Below, piece by piece: positions 1-9,451 of a stretch of DNA of 64,000 nt. Below the pieces are notes generated by a model. It was not told the DNA's origin. It worked only from the letters and a program-made list of their open reading frames with translations, and searched no databases. The DNA comes from Streptomyces sp. JJ66 (lineage in GTDB: Bacteria; Actinomycetota; Actinomycetes; Streptomycetales; Streptomycetaceae), in contig NZ_JAEVFI010000001.1 of the NCBI RefSeq assembly GCF_019303495.1, positions 186,001 through 250,000 on the forward strand, read 5' to 3'. The translations under genes and the position numbers were made by a program. Each line of letters begins with the position of its first letter. Within the stretch, counting starts at the first letter, position 1.

Positions 1-1115
1 TCACCATCGACGTCGCCTACCGCTACTTCGCCACGCCCCGGCGCCGGTTCATCCTCGCCGACACCCCCGGCCACGTGCAGTACACCCGCAACATGGTCAC
101 CGGTGCCTCCACCGCCGAGCTGGCCGTGGTGCTGGTGGACGCGCGCAACGGCGTTGTCGAGCAGACCCGCCGGCACGCCGCCGTCGCCGCGCTGCTGCGC
201 GTGCCGCACGTCGTCCTCGCGGTGAACAAGATGGACCTGGTGGACTACGCCGAGCCCGTCTTCGCCGCCATCGCCGAGGAGTTCACCGCCTACGCCGCCT
301 CGCTCGGGGTGCCGGAGATCACCGCGATCCCGATCTCCGCGCTCGCCGGCGACAACGTGGTCACCGCCTCGGCGCACATGGACTGGTACGGCGGGCCCAC
401 CGTGCTGGAGCACCTGGAGACGGTGCCGGTCACCCACGACCCGACCGGCGACGTCGCCCGCTTCCCCGTCCAGTACGTGATCCGGCCGCAGACGCCCGAG
501 CTGCCCGACTACCGGGGTTACGCCGGTCAGCTCGCCTCCGGGGTGCTGCGCGTGGGGCAGGCCGTCACCGTGCTGCCCTCGGGCCGCACCTCCACCGTCG
601 AGGGCATCGACGCGCTGGGCACCTCGGTGGACGTCGCGTGGGCGCCGCAGTCCGTCACCGTGCGGCTGGCCGACGACCTGGACATCTCCCGGGGCGACAT
701 CATCGCCCCCTCCGACGCCGCCGTCACCCCCAGCCAGGACCTGACCGCGACCGTGTGCCACCTGCACGACACGCCCCTGACGGTGGGGCAGCGGGTGCTG
801 CTCAAGCACACCACGCGCACCGTGAAGGCGATCGTCAAGCAGATCCCCTCCCGGCTCACCCTGGACGACCTCTCCCAGCACCCCGAGCCCGGCACACTGG
901 CCGCCAACGACATCGGCCGCGTGGTGCTGCGCACCGCCGAACCGCTGGCCGTCGATGCCTACGCCGACTCCCGCCGCACCGGATCGTTCCTGCTCATCGA
1001 CCCCGCCGACGGCACCACCCTCACCGCGGGCATGGCCGGTGACGCCTTCGCCGAGGCGGCCTTGGGCACCGCGGCGCCCAAGGCGGCCGCCGAGGACGCG
1101 GGGTGGGACTTTTGA
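1..1115 (+). CDS. cysN: Sulfate adenylyltransferase subunit 1, GTPase (5' end outside window)
   Basis: Large, GTP-binding subunit of ATP sulfurylase, which with CysD makes adenosine 5'-phosphosulfate from sulfate and ATP in assimilatory sulfate reduction. The reading frame is open from base 3 without a start, so the N-terminus with the P-loop lies upstream. Visible translation-factor GTPase motifs are DTPGH (G3, about base 61) and NKMD (G4, about base 228), followed by the EF-Tu-like beta-barrel domains 2 and 3 that typify CysN. The C-terminus is complete. The next small ORF starts on the last base of the stop codon, and sulfur-related transporter and siroheme genes follow, matching the Streptomyces cys locus. 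CysN rather than EF-Tu or SelB is supported by the barrel sequence and the context. Confidence 0.96.
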   Translation, partial: TIDVAYRYFATPRRRFILADTPGHVQYTRNMVTGASTAELAVVLVDARNGVVEQTRRHAAVAALLRVPHVVLAVNKMDLVDYAEPVFAAIAEEFTAYAASLGVPEITAIPISALAGDNVVTASAHMDWYGGPTVLEHLETVPVTHDPTGDVARFPVQYVIRPQTPELPDYRGYAGQLASGVLRVGQAVTVLPSGRTSTVEGIDALGTSVDVAWAPQSVTVRLADDLDISRGDIIAPSDAAVTPSQDLTATVCHLHDTPLTVGQRVLLKHTTRTVKAIVKQIPSRLTLDDLSQHPEPGTLAANDIGRVVLRTAEPLAVDAYADSRRTGSFLLIDPADGTTLTAGMAGDAFAEAALGTAAPKAAAEDAGWDF

Positions 1116-1258
1116 TGAGCCTTCTGATCCGCCCGGTGACGCGTCCGCTGATGGCCCCGGCCACCCCGGCGTACCCGACGTTCGACCGGCGCGGCGTCCG
1201 CGTCGGCAGCGGCCCGCTGGGCAGCGGGCAGGGCGGCATCGGGCGATGCCGCCGGTGA
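1115..1258 (+). CDS. Small hypothetical protein (47 aa) directly after cysN
   Basis: A 47-residue ORF whose ATG shares one base with the cysN stop (TGATG), so coupled translation is possible. It starts MSLLIRPVTRP and ends GIGRCRR. There is no signal peptide, lipobox or membrane segment. In the Streptomyces loci I remember, this position holds the substrate-binding lipoprotein of the neighbouring ABC transporter; this ORF does not look like the start of one. It may be a genuine leader-type peptide or just the open stretch left after a deletion. No function is assigned. Confidence 0.35.
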   Translation: MSLLIRPVTRPLMAPATPAYPTFDRRGVRVGSGPLGSGQGGIGRCRR

Positions 1259-1380
1259 CGCCGCCCCGGACCCGCCCGTCCCCCGCCCGCCCCAGCGTGC
1301 CTGACGCAGCCCCTCCGCACGTCCGATCTCACCTGCCGTAGCCGCCCGCCGGGTGGCGAACGACGAGAGGACACCCCGAA

Positions 1381-2217
1381 GTGCCCACCAAACTCGCCAC
1401 CGCGGCGGCGTCCACCACCCCGGCCAGCGCCCCCGGCTCCCCCGCCCCGGCCGCCGGCGCCGCGCCCGTGCCGTACGCGGTGAAACTGGACCACGTCTCC
1501 AAGACCTTCGGCCGCCCGGGCGCCCAGCAGCTGGTGCTGGACGACATCTCGCTCCAGGCGGCGCCCGGCGAGTTCCTGTGCCTGCTGGGCGCGTCCGGCT
1601 GCGGCAAGTCCACGCTGCTCAACCTCGTCGCCGGACTGGACCAGCCCTCGGCGGGCACCGCGAGCGTGCCCTTCGGCCGTCCGGCGCTGATGTTCCAGGA
1701 CCACGCCCTGTTCCCGTGGCTCAGCGCGGGCCGCAACATCGAGCTGGCGCTGCGGCTGGCCGGGGTGGCCAAGGCCGAGCGGCGCGAGCGGGCGCGGGAG
1801 CTGCTGGACCTGGTGCGCCTGCCGGACGCGTACGGCAAGCGCGTGCACCAGCTCTCCGGCGGCATGCGGCAGCGCGTCGCGCTCGCCCGCGCGCTGGCGC
1901 AGGGCAGCGAGGTGCTGCTGATGGACGAGCCGTTCGCCGCGCTGGACGCCATCACCCGCGACCTGCTGCACGAGGAGCTGACCCGGGTCTGGTCCGAGCG
2001 CAAGCTGACCGTCTTGTTCGTCACCCACAACGTCCGCGAGGCCGTCCGGCTCGGCCAGCGCGTCGTGCTGCTGTCCTCCCGCCCCGGCCGGGTGGCGCAC
2101 GAGTGGCAGGTGGACCTGCCCTACCCGCGCCGCATCGAGGACAGCGGCGTCACCACGCTCGCCCGCGAGATCACCGGCCACCTGCACCAGGAGATCGTGC
2201 GCCATGCCCGCCACTGA
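1381..2217 (+). CDS. ABC transporter ATP-binding protein, sulfonate/nitrate/taurine (SsuB/TauB) type
   Basis: Cytoplasmic ATPase of an importer, 278 aa. Walker A GASGCGKST is at residues 70-78, the signature LSGGM at about 158-162 and Walker B (LLMDEP) at about 179-184, followed by the H-loop in VTHN. The first 30 residues are a low-complexity Ala/Pro/Ser extension. GTG start with GAGAGG about ten bases upstream. It overlaps the permease gene by 14 nt, so the two are one unit, and its place after cysN argues for sulfonate or another sulfur source. No substrate-binding protein gene is present beside it, which is unusual for this family. Substrate is inferred from family and context only. Confidence 0.9.
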   Translation: MPTKLATAAASTTPASAPGSPAPAAGAAPVPYAVKLDHVSKTFGRPGAQQLVLDDISLQAAPGEFLCLLGASGCGKSTLLNLVAGLDQPSAGTASVPFGRPALMFQDHALFPWLSAGRNIELALRLAGVAKAERRERARELLDLVRLPDAYGKRVHQLSGGMRQRVALARALAQGSEVLLMDEPFAALDAITRDLLHEELTRVWSERKLTVLFVTHNVREAVRLGQRVVLLSSRPGRVAHEWQVDLPYPRRIEDSGVTTLAREITGHLHQEIVRHARH

Positions 2218-3091
2218 CACCGCGCCCGCCGGCGGCAACCCGGCGCGGGAGGCCGACGACTCCACCGAGATGGCCTCCGGGCTCGACGCGCTGGAAACCC
2301 AGCCCGCGGGCATGGACGCCTCCCGGCGGGCGCTGGCCAAGGCGGCACCCCCGCTGCTGGCCACGGCCGTCGTGCTGGCGCTGTGGCAGCTGGTGGCCGC
2401 GCTCGGCTGGTCGGCGACGCTGCCCTCCCCCGGCGCCGTCGCGGGTGAACTGGGCGACGCCCTCGCCGAGGGCACGCTGCTGCCCGCGCTCGGGCACAGC
2501 GTGCTGCGCTGCCTGGTCGGGTTCTTCGCCTCCGCCGTGCTCGGCGTGCCGCTGGGCGTGCTGCTCACCCGCGTCGCCGTGCTGCGCACGGTGGTGCGTC
2601 CCATGCTGACGGCCGTGCAGTCGCTTCCGGCCGCCGCGCTGGTCCCGGTCGCGGTGATCGCGCTCGGCGCCTCGGAGGGCGCGGTGTACGCCGTCGTCCT
2701 GCTGGGCGCGGTGCCGTCCATCGCCGTCGGCGTCGCGGCGGGCATCAGCCAGGTGCCGCCGCTGCTGCTGCGCGCGGGGCGCTCCATGGGCGCCACCGGG
2801 CCGCGCGGCGCGCTGCACATTCTGCTCCCGGCCGCGCTGCCGGGGCTGATCTCCGCGCTCCGGCAGGGCTGGACGTTCGGCTGGCGGGCGCTGATGACCG
2901 CCGAGCTGATCACCGCCACGCCGCTGCCCGGCATCGGGCGGATGCTGGCCGAGGGCAACCAGGCGGAGTCGATGAGCCTGGTGCTGGCCGCCGTCACGCT
3001 GATCCTGGCCATCGGCGTCCTGGTCGAGTCCGCCCTGTTCAGCCCGCTCGAACGCCGTGTCCTGCACAGCCGCGGCCTCACCGGCCGCTGA
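2204..3091 (+). CDS. ABC transporter permease, sulfonate/nitrate/taurine (SsuC/TauC) type
   Basis: Inner-membrane permease of 295 aa that pairs with the preceding ATPase. After a polar N-terminal tail of about 45 residues come roughly six hydrophobic segments (first at LLATAVVLALWQLVAAL). The cytoplasmic coupling region lies around SMGATGPRGALHILLPAALPG, where the EAA-like loop of BPD_transp_1 permeases is expected. The start overlaps the ATPase gene by 14 nt. The gene ends 19 bases before the sirohydrochlorin chelatase start, so all are probably co-transcribed with cysN as a sulfur-assimilation operon. Confidence 0.9.
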   Translation: MPATDTAPAGGNPAREADDSTEMASGLDALETQPAGMDASRRALAKAAPPLLATAVVLALWQLVAALGWSATLPSPGAVAGELGDALAEGTLLPALGHSVLRCLVGFFASAVLGVPLGVLLTRVAVLRTVVRPMLTAVQSLPAAALVPVAVIALGASEGAVYAVVLLGAVPSIAVGVAAGISQVPPLLLRAGRSMGATGPRGALHILLPAALPGLISALRQGWTFGWRALMTAELITATPLPGIGRMLAEGNQAESMSLVLAAVTLILAIGVLVESALFSPLERRVLHSRGLTGR

Positions 3092-3110
3092 CGCCCCAGG
3101 CGGTACCGCT

Positions 3111-3866
3111 ATGCACTCCCCCACCCTGCTCGTCGTCGCCCACGGCAGCCGCGACCCGCGCCATGCCGCCACCGTCGCGGCGCTGTGCGACCGGGTCCGC
3201 GCGCTGCGGCCCGGCGTGCGCGTCGAGGTGGGCCACCTGGACTTCAACGCCCCCTCGGTGCCGCGTGCGCTCGCCCGCCTGCACGCGGAGGGCGTGCGCG
3301 AGGTGGTCGCGCTGCCGCTGCTGCTGACGCGCGCCTTCCACGCCAAGTCCGACATCCCGGCCGTGCTGCGCGAGGCGAGTGCCCGCCTGCCGCGACTGGC
3401 GGTCCGCCAGGCCGACGTCCTCGGCCCGGACCCGCTGCTGCACCGCGCGCTGGAGCGCCGGCTGCGCGAGGCGGGGCTGGACGCGGCCGACATCCCGTCC
3501 ACCGGCGTCGTGCTGGCGTCGGCGGGCTCCTCCGACCCGGAGGCGATCGCAGCGATCGCTGAAACCGCGCGGGAGTGGCGGCGTACCACTGGCTGGTGTG
3601 CCGTGCGGCCTGCGTTCGCCTCCGCTTCCCCGCCCCGCACGGCGGACGCCGTTCGCGCCCTGCGCGCCGACGGTGTCCGCCGCGTGGTGGTCGCCCCCTA
3701 CGTCGTCGCCCCCGGTTTCCTGCCCGACCGCATCGCCGCCGGGGCCCGCGAGGCGGGCGCCGACCTGCTGGCCCCCGTCCTCGCCGACGCCCCCGAACTC
3801 GCCCGCCTGCTCCTGCGCCGCTACGACACCTGCCGCGCCCCCGACCGCACGCTGGCAGCGGCCTGA
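3111..3866 (+). CDS. Sirohydrochlorin chelatase (CbiX/SirB family)
   Basis: Class II chelatase of 251 aa, predicted to insert Fe2+ (or Co2+) into sirohydrochlorin to give siroheme for sulfite reductase. It opens with LLVVAHGSRDPRH, carrying the metal-binding histidine of the CbiX family, and the second half repeats the fold (ASAGSSDPEA), as expected for the two-domain form. ATG 3111 is preferred over an in-frame upstream start because HGS then falls at the usual place near the N-terminus and AGG lies ten bases upstream. Its role fits the preceding sulfate-assimilation genes. Confidence 0.9.
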   Translation: MHSPTLLVVAHGSRDPRHAATVAALCDRVRALRPGVRVEVGHLDFNAPSVPRALARLHAEGVREVVALPLLLTRAFHAKSDIPAVLREASARLPRLAVRQADVLGPDPLLHRALERRLREAGLDAADIPSTGVVLASAGSSDPEAIAAIAETAREWRRTTGWCAVRPAFASASPPRTADAVRALRADGVRRVVVAPYVVAPGFLPDRIAAGAREAGADLLAPVLADAPELARLLLRRYDTCRAPDRTLAAA

Positions 3867-3965
3867 CGGCGCGGGGCGGCACGCGTCGCGTTGCTCCCCC
3901 ACCAGCTCCGTCCCGCCCACAGCCGCCAGCACGGCGTGGCTGGACACACCTCCCGCGCTCCAGCC

Positions 3966-5126
3966 TCAGAAGGCCACCCCAGCGCGCCTGGCCAGCTTCG
4001 TCAGCCGGGGATTGCTGCGGCGGTGGAGTGAGGTGAGCACGCGCATCAATTCCTGGCTCGTTGGGTGCACCCGGGCCAGCTGCGGGGCGACGTCCCATGC
4101 TTCTTCAAGGGAGGCCAGGGCGGACTCACGGTCTCCCAAGGAGAGATGGGAACGGCCCAGATTCATGTGCAGGGGGCCGACGCGGGTAGCGGGCAAGTCC
4201 GTGCCGCCCCGGAGCAGATCATCGGCGGTATCCAGCGCACGTCGGTGCTGGTCCATGTCAGAGAGGGATGAGATGACGTGCGTGGCCGTCTGGTCCGGCC
4301 CAAAGTGAATGCCGTGTTCGTGGGCATCCTCTCCGTACTCCTCAGCCATCCGCCACGCCGCTTGGAGGTGCTCCTCAGCCACGCCTTTGTCGTGGAGACG
4401 ACCGGCTAGCGTGAGACCACGCAGGTGGAGGATGCCCAGGCCGAACACGCGTTCGCGGCCCTGTAGCGTCGCCTCGGCTTCCACGATCGCACGGTCCACG
4501 ACAGCCAGTCCGCCAGGGAAGTCACCCGAGTTGAGGAAGGCGCCAGCCTCGTCGCGCGCGGCCACAGTGGCGGCGACCGGATGGGCACGCTCAGCCGCCA
4601 GCCTCTGCTTCATCACGGCCAGCTCGGCCAGGTGCATCCAGCGGTACCGGGCCGCGAGCCAGTAGACCACGCTGTACGTATCGGCGACACGTGTCCAGGC
4701 ATCGGGGGACTGGACGGCGTGAGCGTAGTTCGTCACGTCAGCCAGCACCCCCGGAAGCTTCCGCTGCACGGCCGACAGCTCAGTCCGGTAACGGTGCTCG
4801 TTCAGTTCCGCGAGCTGGCGCGGCAGTTCCTCGGGATGGTCGGGTGGTTCCCCGGGAAGGTCGAAGCGTCGGATGGCGTGGGTGAGGGCGGTCAGGCTGT
4901 TCTCGTCTGCTCGCTCGACAGGGGCCGTGCCCAGCAGCTCGTCAAGCGTCAGCCCCATGGCCTGAGCCAGAGCAGCGGCGACACCCTGGGTCAAGGCACG
5001 GTCTCCTACCTCGATCTTGCTCAGCAGCGAGACCGACACGCCAGCCCGCCGGGCAAGGGAAACCTGGCTGAAGCCGCGCGCCTTGCGGCAAACGGCCACG
5101 TTCGCACCGGGTCCGGGAATCTTCAT
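3966..5126 (-). CDS. XRE-family helix-turn-helix regulator with TPR-like C-terminal region
   Basis: DNA-binding regulator of 386 aa. An N-terminal XRE helix-turn-helix (FSQVSLARRAGVSVSLLSKIE, about residues 18-38) is followed by a long alpha-helical region of TPR character, such as HLRGLTLAGRLHDKGVAEEH and HMNLGRSHLSLGDRESALA. This is the architecture of many Streptomyces regulators that sense peptides or partner proteins. ATG 5126 is chosen (MKIPGPGANV...) because a GAAGAGG ribosome-binding site lies seven bases upstream and the extra 27 residues of the longer ORF are low-complexity. Two tiny zinc-knuckle genes lie 106 nt upstream on the same strand and may be in the same transcript. Target unknown. 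Confidence 0.85.
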   Translation of the reverse strand: MKIPGPGANVAVCRKARGFSQVSLARRAGVSVSLLSKIEVGDRALTQGVAAALAQAMGLTLDELLGTAPVERADENSLTALTHAIRRFDLPGEPPDHPEELPRQLAELNEHRYRTELSAVQRKLPGVLADVTNYAHAVQSPDAWTRVADTYSVVYWLAARYRWMHLAELAVMKQRLAAERAHPVAATVAARDEAGAFLNSGDFPGGLAVVDRAIVEAEATLQGRERVFGLGILHLRGLTLAGRLHDKGVAEEHLQAAWRMAEEYGEDAHEHGIHFGPDQTATHVISSLSDMDQHRRALDTADDLLRGGTDLPATRVGPLHMNLGRSHLSLGDRESALASLEEAWDVAPQLARVHPTSQELMRVLTSLHRRSNPRLTKLARRAGVAF

Positions 5127-5232
5127 ACCTCTGCCTCTTCCCACTCGGCTGGCGTTTAGAGGCGGGGGCCGACCGGGGCCGATGGGTGGTCTGTCCGCAG
5201 TGATCACCTGGGTGCGGGAAGGCGCGGGCGGG

Positions 5233-5454
5233 TTACTCCCGGGGCCGGTAGTCGTTCAGGGTGGGGTCGAGGGTGGAGTCGTAGACTCCGGTGCCCCGGC
5301 AATGTCGGCACTGGCCGGAACGGAGGATGGTTTCCGCCGGGCCGTGGAACGGGTCCGGGCCGGAGACGTAGGCCCACGCCCGGGTCGTGCTGCCCGTTCC
5401 CTGGCAGAACTCACACAGGGCACCCTCCCCCTCCGGGCCTGCCCGCCCGTTCAC
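5233..5454 (-). CDS. Small CxxCxGxG zinc-knuckle protein (73 aa)
   Basis: Two DnaJ-type CxxCxGxG motifs (CEFCQGTGS near residue 14, CRHCRGTGV near residue 51) flank a short linker, so it probably binds one zinc ion between the two knuckles. The GTG start at 5454 shares GTGA with the stop of the preceding 50-aa gene, a classic coupling overlap. The ORF is open 15 codons further upstream, but that stretch overlaps the other gene and is less likely to be translated in this frame. Same strand as, and upstream of, the XRE regulator gene. No family name is known to me; an adaptor or regulator partner is only a guess. Confidence 0.65.
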   Translation of the reverse strand: MNGRAGPEGEGALCEFCQGTGSTTRAWAYVSGPDPFHGPAETILRSGQCRHCRGTGVYDSTLDPTLNDYRPRE

Positions 5455-5603
5455 GGGTTCTGTCCGGTGAGGATGCCGTTGCCCGCGCACGCTGGGCACG
5501 TCTGCGGCCTCGGTGCTTCGTCGTCCTTCTCCTGCGCCTTCAGCTGCACCAGGACACCCTTTCCCCCTTGTCCGGACACGTGCGTCTCGGCACCCTCGCT
5601 CAT
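5451..5603 (-). CDS. Small CxxCxGxG zinc-knuckle protein (50 aa)
   Basis: A 50-residue ORF running from ATG 5603 to TGA 5451. The N-terminal half is polar (MSEGAETHVSG...), then comes a Lys/Glu/Asp-rich stretch and a single CPACAGNGI knuckle close to the C-terminus. The stop overlaps the GTG start of the next gene, which carries two more such knuckles, so the two small proteins are probably made in equal amounts and could share metal sites in a complex. Support comes from conserved-looking cysteine/glycine spacing and coupling to a second protein with the same motif. Confidence 0.6.
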   Translation of the reverse strand: MSEGAETHVSGQGGKGVLVQLKAQEKDDEAPRPQTCPACAGNGILTGQNP

Positions 5604-5777
5604 GGCTGGGTGGCCCCGTGTCCGCCGCTTGCCGGCCAGGGCGGTTCAGCCCGCCCCAGATTCACTCGTGGTGCTGAACTGACCACTCTACGCAGCGAGG
5701 GGAATACCGTTCTCATATTCGCGAAGAGAGCGGGGAACACCACTGGCGCACGCGCGGGTTCGGGAATCCCAGGGCCG

Positions 5778-7034
5778 TTACGAGACCGGGCGGGCGTCGG
5801 CCCAGGTGGCGTCGAATTCCTCCTGGTACGTGCGGAACAGGCCGTCGTCCACCGGGTCGGGGGCGTCGCCGAGCACCGTGCGGGTGCCGCCGCGCAGGAC
5901 CAGTACCGGGGCTTCCATGCCGCGCGCACGGCGCAGGTAGGACTGGACGACGGCGAGCCCGTCCGGCCCGTCGCCGTCCACCAGGTAGGCGGTGAAGCGC
6001 GGGGTCTCGTCGAAGACGTGGATGCGGAACGCCGCCGGGTCGCGCACGCCCGCGCGGACGCGGCGCAGGTGCAGGATGTTCATCTCCACCGCGCGGCTCA
6101 GCTCACCCCTCTTCAGGCCCAGCTCGCGTTCGCGGCGGCGCACGGCGCTGCTGGCGGGGTTCAGGAACAGCAGGCGCAGCCGGCAGCCGGCGTCCGCGAG
6201 CCGGATCAGGCGGCGCCCGGAGTAGTTCTGCACCAGCAGGTTCAGCCCTATGCCGATGGCGTCGATGCGCCGGGCCGCGCCGAACAGGTCCTCGGCCGGA
6301 AGGCGGCGCTGGAGCCGGACGCGGTCGGGATGGACGCCGACGACGTCCGCGTACCGGTCCTGGACGAGTTCCTCCACCGCGTCGGCTGGCAAGCGTCCCC
6401 CGAACGGAGTACCCGCCGGGCCCCCGGCGTGCGCCCCCAGCATGGCCAGCAGGCGCCCGGAGGTGCGCTCGGCCTGAGCCAGCACGGCGGGTGAGAGCGC
6501 CCGGTTGCGGGAGACGGCGCTGCGCGCGACCTCCAGCTCGTCCAGCGCCAGCTCCAGCTCGCGCCGCCCGGTCAGGTACGGCTCGTAGCACGGCCAGTGC
6601 TGGACCATCAGCTCACGCAGCTGGGGCAGCGTCAGGAAGGACAGCAGGTTGTCGTCGTCCGGGTCCAGGACGTAGCCCTTGCGGCGGCTGACCTCCCGGA
6701 CGGCCACCGCGCGCTGCACCCACTCCTGCCCGGCGGGACCCGCGGCCGCGACCACCCACTCCTCCCCGTGCACCGGTTCGTAGATCGGGCGCAGTACCCC
6801 GGCGACGACGGCTCTCAGCCGTTGCTCGACGAGATTGAGCCAGATGTAGGCGCGTCCGGCGCGCTGGGCGCGGGTGCGTACCTCCGCCCACTGGGCGGCG
6901 TCCCAGCCCAGGTCGGCGCCGATTTCCACCGCGTGGGCGAGCGAGACCCCGCCGGGCGGTGCGTCGGGGGCGTCGGGGGCGCTCTCCCCGGAACTGTCGC
7001 CGCCCGGTGGGAGTTCAAGCCCTCCCGAACTCAC
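5778..7034 (-). CDS. SAV2148-family HEPN-domain protein
   Basis: A 418-aa cytoplasmic protein whose sequence matches, from memory, the Streptomyces SAV_2148 family annotated with a HEPN domain. The central block AYIWLNLVEQRLRAVVAGVLRP and the C-terminal VQSYLRR.RGMEAPVLVL region are hallmarks. R140-x5-H146 (RELMVQH) fits the R-x(4-6)-H signature of HEPN ribonucleases, so RNA cleavage is possible but untested. GTG start with AAGGCGG about nine bases upstream. It is transcribed divergently from glgX across 214 nt that must hold both promoters. Biological role unknown. Confidence 0.8.
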   Translation of the reverse strand: MSSGGLELPPGGDSSGESAPDAPDAPPGGVSLAHAVEIGADLGWDAAQWAEVRTRAQRAGRAYIWLNLVEQRLRAVVAGVLRPIYEPVHGEEWVVAAAGPAGQEWVQRAVAVREVSRRKGYVLDPDDDNLLSFLTLPQLRELMVQHWPCYEPYLTGRRELELALDELEVARSAVSRNRALSPAVLAQAERTSGRLLAMLGAHAGGPAGTPFGGRLPADAVEELVQDRYADVVGVHPDRVRLQRRLPAEDLFGAARRIDAIGIGLNLLVQNYSGRRLIRLADAGCRLRLLFLNPASSAVRRRERELGLKRGELSRAVEMNILHLRRVRAGVRDPAAFRIHVFDETPRFTAYLVDGDGPDGLAVVQSYLRRARGMEAPVLVLRGGTRTVLGDAPDPVDDGLFRTYQEEFDATWADARPVS

Positions 7035-7248
7035 CTGTGCACCGCCTTCCGCGCCCCATGGCTCTGATCAAGGGAGCCTACTGTGACAGCTGGGACGCGG
7101 CAGCGGTAATCCCCTGCCAACTTCCTTTGCCTGATGGCCCCGCCAGGGGAAGATAGCCCCTCGTGTAGCACGACGTGCACGGGGAGTGCCCACCACGCGG
7201 TGCGCCGGGTAGCCGCGGGTGGACCGAGCAGACAGGAAAAGAGGGCGC

Positions 7249-9363
<2,115 letters not shown>

Positions 9364-9401
9364 GCCTCCTTCCCGGCCCCGCCCCTGCGGCGGCCGGGCC
9401 G

Positions 9402-9450
9402 CCGGGGCCGCCAGGGGCACAGCACTCACGGTGCCCCCTGGCGGCCCCGG
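9402..9450. terminator. Bidirectional hairpin terminator between glgX and treZ
   Basis: The arms 9402-9420 and 9431-9450 are complementary over 19 bp with a single bulged C and a 10-nt loop. The hairpin fills the 88-nt gap between the convergent glgX and treZ stops. No U-tract is present, as usual in Streptomyces. Confidence 0.85.
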
Positions 9451-9451
9451 G

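Noticed and set aside
1021..3081. Minus-strand 686-codon frame opposite the ABC transporter genes
   Set aside because: Low-complexity Arg/Ser/Pro composition and no domain; the opposite strand encodes a recognisable ATPase and permease.
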